Assembly: GCF_900112405.1 (NCBI RefSeq)
Contig: NZ_FOLI01000002.1
Span: 111,704-175,703 of the forward strand
DNA from: Fructobacillus durionis
GTDB lineage: Bacteria > Bacillota > Bacilli > Lactobacillales > Lactobacillaceae
Length of the DNA stretch: 64,000 nucleotides
Direction: 5' to 3'
Positions 27,454-37,300 of the stretch are shown piece after piece (the stretch's first letter is position 1; each line of letters starts with the position of its first letter). The position numbers and the translations under genes are program-made. The notes under the pieces were generated by a model, which was not told the origin of the DNA, did not search any database, and saw only the letters and a list, made by a program, of their open reading frames with translations.

Positions 27454-28242
27454 ATGGCATTTTTTAAGACAAGTGATGGCGTTTCCATCAGTTATGAAGA
27501 CCACGGGGGAGAAGGGCAGGTCGTTGTGCTGCTTTCTGGATTTTCCGGGATTCAAGAGGAGTGGCAGGAATACATTCCTTTCTTACAAGAGAAGGGCTTT
27601 CGACCAGTCACTATGGATTGGCGTGCACATGGGCAGTCAGAACGGACACCAAAGAATTTGCGGATTGGCCGTTTAGCTGCAGATCTGCACGAACTCTTTT
27701 TGCTACTGCACTTGACCAACATTGTTTTGGTTGGTCATTCAATGGGGGGGGCAGCATCATGGGCTTATTTGTCCCTATTCGGTGAAAGTCGAATTGATAA
27801 GGTGGTGATTATTGATGAATCACCAAAGTTGGTCAATGATGAGACTTGGTCATCTGGAATTGTTGGGATGAACTGGAACACGTATCCTGTGATGATTGCA
27901 ACATTCTTGCAACAAAGACTGACGGTTTCACCCATCAATCAAAGTTTAAAAGATAACTTGCAGGTTCAAAAAGTTAAGAACCCGTTTAATTTCGACCTTG
28001 CTTTGCCCCTGTTAAAGAACCATGTTTTAGAGGATTGGCGAGGAAATGTTTACGATATGACGAGGCCTTTTCTCTTCGTTGCAGGAGAAGAGTCACCCTT
28101 ATGGAAGTCTGAGTATTACAATGATTTCAAGGGGATGATGGGGGAGAACGACCAATTAGTTGTAATTCCTAAAACGGGTCATTTACCCCATTTGGAAAAG
28201 CCTGAGCAATTTAAGGAAATTTTAGCAAAATTCATAATGTAA
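27454..28242 (+). CDS. Alpha/beta hydrolase
   Basis: A 262-residue alpha/beta-hydrolase fold protein. The nucleophile elbow is VGHSMGGA (S96), the oxyanion loop LLSGFSGIQEEW, and the catalytic His lies in KTGHLPHLEKPEQF near the C-terminus. No signal peptide is present. It starts 12 bases after citXG with AAAGGGGAG upstream, so it is cotranscribed with it, but it is not a known part of citrate fermentation. Substrate is unknown; candidates from position (an esterase or thioesterase linked to citrate, acetyl or CoA adducts) are only guesses. Confidence 0.85.
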   Translation: MAFFKTSDGVSISYEDHGGEGQVVVLLSGFSGIQEEWQEYIPFLQEKGFRPVTMDWRAHGQSERTPKNLRIGRLAADLHELFLLLHLTNIVLVGHSMGGAASWAYLSLFGESRIDKVVIIDESPKLVNDETWSSGIVGMNWNTYPVMIATFLQQRLTVSPINQSLKDNLQVQKVKNPFNFDLALPLLKNHVLEDWRGNVYDMTRPFLFVAGEESPLWKSEYYNDFKGMMGENDQLVVIPKTGHLPHLEKPEQFKEILAKFIM

Positions 28243-28314
28243 TTTGTCACAAAGAGTGTTATATTGTAATTGTGATTAATATGGACAATTAATAGATAAA
28301 GGGGAATTTTAATC

Positions 28315-29628
28315 ATGAGTGAACAAAGTTCGAACCAGGAAGGTTTCTGGTCGAAAATTGAAAATAAAGTTCAAATTGATGGAATTGGTGGAATCGCCTT
28401 TTTGATCATGCTGGCTTTGCTATTGGGTATCATCCAATTGGGTGCTTTGCCTAAGAACATGGGTGGGGCGTTGTTCGTCCTTGTTTCAATCGGTGGTATC
28501 TTGTACTACCTAGGAAACAACTTGCCTATCTTTAAGTCATACCTTGGTGGTGGATCTGTCTTTACAACCATTGGTGGTGCAATTTTGTCTGGAACAGGTC
28601 TTGTTCCTCACTCAACCATTTCAACGATTAAAGCTTTTATCTCAACATCTAACTTCTTGGAATTCTATATTGTTTCCTTGATTATTTCGGCCATCTTTAA
28701 GATGGACCGTAAGATGGTCTTGAAAGCCGCCGTACGTTTCTTGCCAGTTGCCTTCTTGACGTTGATCATTACGTTCTTCGTTGTTGGTATCGTTGGTATG
28801 ATTCTTGGACTTGGATTCGAACACACGTCTCTATACATTACCTTCCCAATGATGGCTGGTGGTGTTGGAGCCGGAATCGTTCCATTGTCTTCAATCTACG
28901 CCTCAGCAATGCATGCAAACGCTGGAGACATCTTGTCTCAATTGTTCCCAGCCCTTGTTTTGTCAAACCTTTTGGCAATCATCTCTGCTGGTTTGTTGGT
29001 TGAAAACACTAAGAACTCAAAGATGAACGGTCAAGGTGAATTGATGAAGGAATCTGCCGGCGAACATGCTGAAGGTGTTAAGGTTCCTGCAATGAATGCT
29101 CAACAGCTATTGGTTGGTATGATGACATCACTTTCTTTCTACATGATTGGTATCATGTTGAACAAGTTGGTTCCATCAATCAACGCCTTTGCTTTCTTGA
29201 TCTTGTTGGCTATCGCTATCAAGGCCTTGGGAATTGTTCCTGAATACTACGAGCAATCAGCCGTTATGTTTGGACAAATGATTGTTAAGACGATGACACA
29301 CGCATTGCTTGCCGGTGTTGGTCTTGCCTTGTTGAACTTGAACAACTTGCTTTCAGCCTTCTCATGGCAGTTGGCCGTCTGTGTTGTTGTCTCAGTCTTC
29401 ACGGTTACTGTTGTTGCCGGATTCTTGGGTAAGCTCTTCGGATTCTACCCAGTTGAATCAGCAATTACTGCCGGACTTGCTAACAACTCAATGGGTGGAA
29501 CGGGTAACGTTGCTGTTTTGTCAGCCGCTAACCGTATGAACTTGATTGCCTTTGCTCAGATGGGTAATCGAATCGGTGGTGCCCTTGTTTTGGTTATCGC
29601 TGGTTTCTTGGTCACAATCTGGGGCTAA
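28315..29628 (+). CDS. 2-hydroxycarboxylate transporter, copy 1 (CitP/CimH/MleP family)
   Basis: Imports citrate or malate, by proton symport or by exchange with lactate or acetate. The 437 residues fit CitP (about 440). Signatures of the family: YLGNNLPIFKSYLGGGSVF, the first re-entrant motif AGGVGAGIVPLSSIYA, and the second NNSMGGTGNVAVLSA followed by AQMGNRIGGA with the substrate-binding Arg. About 11 helices are expected. TTGTCA (28244-28249) upstream may be a -35, with only a weak -10. It sits at the end of the cit cluster, which favours citrate as substrate. Copy 2 follows, each with its own terminator. Confidence 0.93.
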   Translation: MSEQSSNQEGFWSKIENKVQIDGIGGIAFLIMLALLLGIIQLGALPKNMGGALFVLVSIGGILYYLGNNLPIFKSYLGGGSVFTTIGGAILSGTGLVPHSTISTIKAFISTSNFLEFYIVSLIISAIFKMDRKMVLKAAVRFLPVAFLTLIITFFVVGIVGMILGLGFEHTSLYITFPMMAGGVGAGIVPLSSIYASAMHANAGDILSQLFPALVLSNLLAIISAGLLVENTKNSKMNGQGELMKESAGEHAEGVKVPAMNAQQLLVGMMTSLSFYMIGIMLNKLVPSINAFAFLILLAIAIKALGIVPEYYEQSAVMFGQMIVKTMTHALLAGVGLALLNLNNLLSAFSWQLAVCVVVSVFTVTVVAGFLGKLFGFYPVESAITAGLANNSMGGTGNVAVLSAANRMNLIAFAQMGNRIGGALVLVIAGFLVTIWG

Positions 29629-29663
29629 AAACTAAATTTTAAAAAAACTTAATTGTCTATTCA

Positions 29664-29696
29664 ATAAAAGGCGCCCCTAGGGGCGCCTTTTATTTT
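29664..29696 (+). terminator. Terminator between the two 2HCT transporter genes
   Basis: A perfect 26-base palindrome (29665-29690, GC-rich core GGCGCCCC) followed by ATTTT. Confidence 0.92.
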
Positions 29697-29731
29697 CATT
29701 TAATAATCAAACAGTTTTTTTGAATTGTTGC

Positions 29732-29760
29732 TTAAAAAAAATTAATCATGATGTTATACT
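29732..29760 (+). promoter_or_regulatory. Promoter of 2HCT copy 2
   Basis: TTAAAA, spacer 17, TATACT (29755-29760), with TG one base before the -10 (extended -10 form). Confidence 0.65.
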
Positions 29761-29803
29761 GCTTTTTGTAATTATTTCAAAAATTCACAAATAGGAGTGT
29801 ACT

Positions 29804-31120
29804 ATGTCAGACGAACAGTCTTCAGCACAGAATGCTGGCTTGTTTTCAACAATTGAAAACAAGTTGAAAATTGCTGGCATCGGCGGAGTAGCTTTTACCA
29901 TTATGTTGCTTTTGCTTGTTGCCGTTCTTGGAATGAACGTTTTGCCTAAGAACATGGGTGGTGCTTTATTTGCTTTGGTTATTCTTGGTGGAATCTTCTT
30001 CTACCTTGGAAATAACTTGCCAATCTTTAAGTCCTACTTGGGTGGGGGATCTGCTTTTGCTTTGGTAGCTGGTGCTATCATGGCTGAAACAGGTGTCGTA
30101 CCTCAAGCGGCCATCAAGAACATTTCAACATTTATTTCTTCCAACAACTTCTTGGAATTTTATATTGTGTCCTTGATTACGTCGGCTATCTTTAAGATGG
30201 ACCGTAAGTTGCTCTTGAAGGCTGCTGTTCGATTCTTGCCAGTTGCCTTTGGTGCCATGATTATCACTTTCTTCGTTGTTGGTGCTGTTGGTGCGGTTCT
30301 TGGCCTTGGCTTTGGACACACATCACTTTACATTACCTTCCCAATGATGGCTGGTGGTGTTGGTGCCGGAATCGTGCCATTGTCATCAATCTATGGATCT
30401 GCTTTGCATGTTTCATCAGGTTCCATTTTGACACAACTTTTCCCATCTGTTGTTTTGGCGAACTTGTTGGCCATTATCGGTTCATCACTTTTGGTAAAGT
30501 TCACTGATAAGTCAAAGATGAACGGACACGGTTCATTGTTGAAGACGACTGACGGTGTTGTAAACAATGCTGCCAAGATGCCTGAAATGAACTCACCACA
30601 ATTGTTGGTTGGTATGATGGTTGCTTTGTCCTTCTACATGGTTGGAACAATCTTGAACCACTTTGTACCAGCAGTTAACCCATTTGCCTTCTTGATCTTG
30701 ATGGTTATCGCCGTTAAGGCAACGGGTTGGGTACCAAAGTACTACGAAGACTCAGCCGTTATGTTTGGTAACATGATTACTGCGACAATGACACAAGCCT
30801 TGTTGGCCGGTATCGGTCTTGCCATGTTGAACCTTTCTGGTTTGATTGCTGCCTTCTCATGGCAGCTGGCAATCTGTGTCATCGTGTCCGTTGCAACGAT
30901 GGCCGTATCAGCTGGATTCTTGGGTAAGCTCTTCGGACTTTACCCAGTTGAATCAGCCATTGCTGGTGGAATGATTAACAACTCAATGGGTGGAACTGGA
31001 AACGTTGCCGTTTTGTCAGCTTCTAACCGTATGAGCTTGATTGCCTTTGCCCAAATGGGTAACCGTATTGGTGGTGCAATCATCCTTGTTTTGGGTGGCC
31101 TTTTGATTACAATCTTGTAA
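29804..31120 (+). CDS. 2-hydroxycarboxylate transporter, copy 2
   Basis: A 438-residue paralogue of the preceding gene, co-linear over its whole length: the same YLGNNLPIFKSYLGGGS, AGGVGAGIVPLSSIYG and NNSMGGTGNVAVLSASNRM, with the Arg of QMGNRIGGA kept. Both proteins start with a short acidic/Ser-rich segment and IENK(V/L)(Q/K)I. Differences lie mostly in the N-terminus, the central loop (after KMNGHGSLL) and scattered helix positions, so the copies may differ in substrate or mode, for example citrate against malate. GGAGTG precedes the ATG. It has its own extended -10 promoter and its own terminator. Confidence 0.93.
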   Translation: MSDEQSSAQNAGLFSTIENKLKIAGIGGVAFTIMLLLLVAVLGMNVLPKNMGGALFALVILGGIFFYLGNNLPIFKSYLGGGSAFALVAGAIMAETGVVPQAAIKNISTFISSNNFLEFYIVSLITSAIFKMDRKLLLKAAVRFLPVAFGAMIITFFVVGAVGAVLGLGFGHTSLYITFPMMAGGVGAGIVPLSSIYGSALHVSSGSILTQLFPSVVLANLLAIIGSSLLVKFTDKSKMNGHGSLLKTTDGVVNNAAKMPEMNSPQLLVGMMVALSFYMVGTILNHFVPAVNPFAFLILMVIAVKATGWVPKYYEDSAVMFGNMITATMTQALLAGIGLAMLNLSGLIAAFSWQLAICVIVSVATMAVSAGFLGKLFGLYPVESAIAGGMINNSMGGTGNVAVLSASNRMSLIAFAQMGNRIGGAIILVLGGLLITIL

Positions 31121-31144
31121 AAGTCATTCAATATTTAAAGATAT

Positions 31145-31188
31145 AAATACCCCTAAAAGTTTAAAAAACTTTTGGGGGTATTTTTTTA
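31145..31188 (+). terminator. Terminator after 2HCT copy 2
   Basis: ATACCCC-AAAAGTTT with AAACTTTT-GGGGTAT and a run of seven T. Confidence 0.9.
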
Positions 31189-31204
31189 GAAAATAGACTT
31201 TTAT

Positions 31205-31299
31205 TTGACTTTTGTAACCGTAATTTAATAATGGCTGAAACCCTTGCTAATGCCTTTTTATAGGCGTTAAGCGGAATTGATGGGCTCTTTTTTTATTGC
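31205..31299 (+). promoter_or_regulatory. Promoter and structured leader (possible attenuator or small RNA) before the giant repeat gene
   Basis: TTGACT (31205-31210), spacer 16, AATAAT (31227-31232). The RNA that follows has a 9-bp stem with one bulge (31246-31254 with 31263-31272), then GGGCTC and seven T (31288-31294). It could be a short terminated RNA or an attenuator. A second, extended -10 (TGTTACAAT, 31305-31313) after it could serve the coding region directly. Confidence 0.4.
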
Positions 31300-31355
31300 C
31301 TGGGTGTTACAATGAAACTGTTCTAATTAACGAGAGTTCTCGGGAGGGGGTCCTT

Positions 31356-34300
31356 ATGGTTAACCGCTTTATTACAGATGAGAATAATTTTGACAAAGCG
31401 CTTCTAACTGATGGTGTGACATACAGTCAGGTGGAAGTAGCTGCGGACGAAAAAAATGAAAAGTTGGATAGTGAGCAACTGGCTGTTCAAGAAGAAAAGA
31501 AATCTTTGCTGACGGATGTTAGTAAGGAAAAAGAAAATTTACTGCAAATTAAAAAAGCGGTTGCCCAAGAAATTAATCAAGATCAGGGCTTAGACGGTAA
31601 TCAGCGCAGTATTCAGTTAGCTCAACTACGGGGAAGTTACCGGGAACTCTTATCGAAGATTTCCGATGCTTTTTGGGCGGATAAAAACGGGAGCTTTATT
31701 CAATACGCTGAAAAGCAGTTGCGTGCACAACATCAGCCAGGCGCTAGTGTTTTGCAATGGCAGGAAGCTTCAAAGAAGGTAGCAGAAGATAGTGCGCGTC
31801 TGACCATTGAAAAGATTAATCAGGATAACACTCTGACTTCAGCAAGAAAAAGTCAGCAAATTCAAAGGGTCAATGAGGCCTTAGCCAGTGCTGAAAACTC
31901 TCTAACAAATGTCAATAATACAGGGTCAATCCTTGCAGCGGAACACAATGCTGTGACGACCATTACCATGCAGCATCAGTCCGAAAACTTGACCAAACGG
32001 TTGCAAGAGGCGCAGGTAACACTCGATAATTTGAAGCATGAGACAGATAACCAGATTTACGCTGAAACGACACTTTCGTCAGTAGAAAAACAGTCGGAAT
32101 ACAACCGCGTATTGACGGAATGGACAAAGTTTAACCAAGCGTTGAATGGTGAAAACGTTTCTGCCCAAAACATTGTCGATATGTTGGCTTCGGCCAAGAT
32201 TAAATTAGTGGATAGCTTTGAAAAGGGGACAAGTCTGGACCAAGTCCGTAGTGAAGTATTAAGTTCACTAAAGAAGGTTTACGATCAAGTTTTCTCTAAA
32301 ATCCAATCGGATATCAATTTAACCGATGCGGAAAAGCATTTAATGACCATTAAGTTATCCCAAGCATTGGCTAGTGCCAAAAACGATCTGATGGCTATGG
32401 CCAACATTCAGGATATGATGACGGTTAAGAGCCCGGCTGTAAAGGCGATGAAAGCCGCCTATCGTTCCGCTGAAAAGTCACGTTACGATCGCCAAGAGGA
32501 TGCGCAAGCTGAATTAACAAGTTTTTATCAAGAAACGGTTCAGGTTATTCAAAACGATCAGACTTTGGATAAGGAGCAAAAAGAGCGTGAGGGTGAAAAA
32601 CTTGCTAGCCTGTATGGTCAACTCTTAAAAGAAGTGACAAATCAGGATGCCGAATCACAAACTGTTATTAACGTAATGACAAAGGCCCGTGAACAGGTAG
32701 CGGATGGCCATATTGCTGGGCTCTCAGTTAACATGCAAAAGGCAGCGGCCAATAAGTCACTGGCTGATGCAGTACAGGATGTAAAAAATCTTGTCCAACG
32801 GGATAAAACCTTACTAACTGTCGAAAAAAATTATATGCAGGCCATGGCTTTTGCTGCTCAAACCGCAGCGGAACAGGATGTTGCCTATGCCACTAATGCT
32901 GATGAAATCGAAATTGCTAACCAGAACGGTCTGGCTGCGATTAAGGAAAGCTATGGGCGTCCCGCAAAGCCAGCGACAGAGCGTAAGTCTGAAGCGGTCG
33001 ACAAGTTAAAAAAGCGTTATGAAAAAGACAGCCAAGCCATCGCTTCGGATGTCTTACTAACAAGTAAGGAGCGGGCAGAACAGCTTAACCAATTAAAGCG
33101 GGATTATCAAGCTGGAAAAACAGCCATTAAGAACGCTGCTTTTGATGTACAAAAAATTACCGATGCATTAAACCATTCCTTGGCTGACATGCGCACAGTT
33201 CACCAGACAGCTGAAGGGCTGATGGACCAAATCCGTGATGCTAAAAATAAGCTGAAGGTGCAGGCAGTTAAGGAAGAGACAGCCATTGTTCAAGACATCA
33301 ATTTAACGGAAGCAGAAGTGGAAGCAATGCTGTCCAAGTTAGATAGTAATTTGGACATGGCTTTGCAGGAACTGTCCGTTAAACCAAATGCGGATGCCAT
33401 CGAAGAAGGATTGCTTGATGGAAAAGCACTCCTTTCAGCGGCTAAAAATAAGCCGTCGTTATCATTAGAAAAGCGGCGAGTAAATGCAGAGCGGTCTTTG
33501 GCCATCGCTCTTGAGAACTGCCATTCGAAAATTAATTCAGACTCGACTTTATTAAGTGCTACAAAGCGTCAACAGCTAGAGCAGGTTCAAGCTGTTTATG
33601 ACCAAGCAATGACGGAAATAGGTCGTCAGAATGTTACCAGCCAAGATGTTCTTCAGATAGAGCGTAGAACAGAACAGGAAATTCAAAATTGCTACCGAAC
33701 AGGCCACTCCCTGGAAGAATGGCGTCTGCTTACCAGCCAAACTTTGGAGGCAGCTGGAAATAGTATCCAGCATTCAATCCAAGGGCAGGACAATGTAGCA
33801 GATAGTAAGAAAAAACTTGCTTTAGAAAAGCTCGGCCTACAACTTGAAAAGTCAAAAACAGCGATTGGGCAAGAAGAGAACGCAGAAAACATTCAGCAGT
33901 CTTACCAGGCCGGGATGTCTGCTATTTTGAAGTACTCACCTGACCACCGTTTACTTAATTTTGGAAAGAAGAGAGAACAAGCTGAACTACCTGAATTGAC
34001 TTTTACAGGCGTTGAAGACCCAGTGTATAACTTACAACGGGATGCTATGCAAAAGCTCTTTGTAAAAGTGGAGAGTTTCCGTGAAAAGGAGAACGCTGTT
34101 GGTAAAAGTGCGTTAGACAACTTTTATCAGGAGGTCGCCGAACGACTACAGGACTGTCAGAATCGAGCAGCAGTTGAGGCAGCTTTTAGTGAACAATTAG
34201 CTACTTTAAATAACTTAATGGCTGCTAAGTCGTCGGCCAAACGACAGTTGAAGCAAAGCATGACGACAGCTCTTCAACTGATTGACCAGCAGAAGCAGTT

Positions 34301-37300
34301 GACTGAAATTGAGAAGGTTAATCGTCAGAACGCCTTAAAGGAAAGTTTGCGTGCTGCCCTTTCTGCAGTTGATTTGGAAGAGTCAGCAAAGAATATGGCA
34401 GACTATATGAACGAGTCTGTAGGCAAGCAGATGGATGGGCCTTTCAATCAGCTAGCAAAGGGCGTTCAAACAAACACTGATTTTGCTGATTTTAAAACAT
34501 TAGATCAACAAAAAGAGGAGGCGGTGAACCGTCTACAAAAGAGTAGTGAACAGTTCCTTCTCGATAACGATCGTATTGAGCAGGATGCACAGAAGAACTT
34601 ATTAGAGCAAACTTGCCAAGCCATTCGTAACTGTCTCAATGCCGACCAAGTTAATCAGTGCTTAACTAGCAGTTTGCACGCGTTATCCGAATTGAATAGC
34701 GAACTTGATTTAACAAGGCATCTACTTGAAAACAAGCTGCAGCGGGCTGAGAAAAACATTAATAAGAATCCTAATTTTGTTTCTGCTGAAAAAGCTAAAC
34801 GAATTAAACGTGTTAAGGAAGCCTATCAAAATGCCAGTCAAACACTAGCTGAACGAGTCTCTTTGGCACACGGTGGTTCCTTTAAGTTTAGTGTGGACTT
34901 TGAAAAAGTCATTGTGTTGCAGGAAAGTAATTCTGGTCTGACACTTGCCGAACAAAAAGAAGAGGCGAAAGATGCTGTCGCCGCAGTAGCTGCACAGCAA
35001 AAGGCGGTTCTTTCTAAAGTTGAGCGAGCAACAGTCGACCAGGCAGTGATGGATAGTGAAAGCATTATTAACTTGGCAATGGATGCTGACCGTTTAGCAG
35101 AGGTTCGCCAGACGAGCCTAGCTAATTTGCGAGAACTATTACCTGCGCAGAAGTTGGCTAATCAACGAATGAAAGAGAAAGCCGAACGGGTGGTTGCTCT
35201 AATTCAAAAGCAGGAGCAGCTCAGTGCTATTGATCGAGAGAGCCGTATTGCGGATGTTCAAGCAGCCTTAGAGATGGCACTGACCAATGTTGCCAACCAA
35301 AGTCAATCTCAAAAGGTTAGCGATGATGATGCACAGTTAGATCGTGCGGTTTTGCTGAACGGTGATTTTTCTGGGCTTAGCCTATCTGAGCAAATTGCAG
35401 AGGCTAAAAAACAGATTCAGCGCATCAGTCAAGAAGAAATGCACGGGCTATCAGAAACACAGCGCTTAGCCATGGATAGCGCCTGTCAGCGATCACTTTT
35501 GCTGTTGGAGAATCAGAAGACAGCGGATGACCTCGGTTTGACTTTGGTAAAGGAAATTCAAAATATTCAAGAATTAACCAGAGCCAAGCAGGAAGCCCAT
35601 TGGGCACTGGACCAACAGGATTACGCAGCCGAACAGGCGGTGATTAATCGAAATGATTTGACTGCAAAAGAAAAAATTAAACGAATCATCACCGTACAGG
35701 ATGCTTTGAAAAACGCCTTTGAAAACGTGGACCAGCAAATTAGTGTCGAAGCTGCTGAACAGTCAGCCCATTATTCTGCGCTAAATATGGCAATTTTTAA
35801 GGCTAAGCAGGCCAACTCCATTTCGCTTGACCTACAGAAGGCGGCACGTGAAGCGGCCATTCGTCAAATGCGTGATTTGCAGCAGTCCTTACTGGTAAAA
35901 AAGCAGGGATTGCCACATAAGGCAGAGGAAAGTCAGGAACGGGCACTGGAGAACGCTGCGGCAAGGGCGATTGTTAATATCGAACGAGCCACAGATGCCG
36001 ATGCGACTTATTCTGCTTTCCGAATTGGTTATTTGAATTTAAGTCAATTACTTCAAAAGAAAATGGCTTGTCGCGCACAAATGTTTGCCCAGTCCAACCA
36101 GGCTGTTCACCGGATTCAAACAAACGATGACTTAACTGTTGCTGAAAAGATGGACAGGGAAAAACAATTGAAGAAGGTGCTTAGGGAAACATTAGCGTTT
36201 GTTGATGAGGCGGAAAGTGATTATCAAATTACAAACGTTTTGCAGAACCCAAGCTTTAAGATGGGCTTGGATAAGGCGACGGACTTCACTGGTATTGCCA
36301 GGGTGTTTGATCGTAAGAAAAAAGCCATTGGTAAGTTAAACAATCTCTTGCTTGCTGCTGCCGAGCGGGTCCGCCAGTTCCCAGTAAATGATGGCGAAGG
36401 GGTACCTGTAGCTGATAGTCTGACGACGGATGAAAAGTCTGAAATCCAGCTCTCTCTTGAGAAAGTGTTAAGACATTCGGAGACTGAGCTCGAGCAAGCT
36501 GAATCGGCATCCGAGGTGGATGACCTTTTGGATGGAGGAAAAAAGTGCCTGGATTTGCTTTTTGACGATATGCTACAGGCTCGTTTGACCCTTATAAACA
36601 CGGCTAAGCAAGCAATTCAAGATTTGGCCAATGTTCCTGAATTGAATGATGTCGAGCGGGAAAAACGTACGGATAAAATTCAAGAAGTCTTGCGATCTGC
36701 CCTAGAGCGTGTGTTGCGACAACAGGATTTGGTAACAGTTAAACAATCCGCTCATCAATTACCTTTGATTCAAGAAATAATGGACAGTCAGCAGTCTGAG
36801 GATCAAAGCTTAGTCGATGTTCGTAAGACAGCAGCGCGTTACCTACAAAAACAGTTTGAAGAATATATTCAAGAGAATCTTTTGGAATCCAAGCAGGAAA
36901 AGGTCCTTGTAGAGGCAGAAAAGCAAGCAATGGAACAGTTGCTGAACGCTTCTGAAAATGAGCTGTACCATCGAAAGGGACGAAAAGAAGTTGCTCAGTA
37001 TTGTGAGGAAGTTTTGGCGGATATTGTCGCTTTTCAGCAGGCCAAAAATGATAGTCTGAACTTGATTTTCCGTGACAACCAGCTGGCAAAAGAACGAATT
37101 AAGCACAGTGTCGATTTGGTCGAAGCCGAGAAGGAAAATCGGATGGAACAGATTGCCTTGGCCAAGAAAGAGAGTTTGGCTAAGATTGGTCAGTTTGCTA
37201 GCTTTGATTTGCAAGGGCTTGAAGACTTAACTGGCCATTACCGGGATTTGGTTCAAGAGGCCTTGGACTTCAGCTCAGTTCAGCCCCTAGAGAAGCAACA

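Noticed and set aside
31231..31263. A 10-codon ORF (MAETLANAFL) in the leader of the giant repeat gene
   Set aside because: It has no ribosome binding site and its start overlaps the putative -10, so translation is unlikely.
31329..31343. Palindrome CGAGAGTTCTCG before the giant gene, similar to the inverted repeat at the citXG promoter
   Set aside because: The shared part is short and the loops and positions relative to the promoters differ; one regulator for both cannot be supported.
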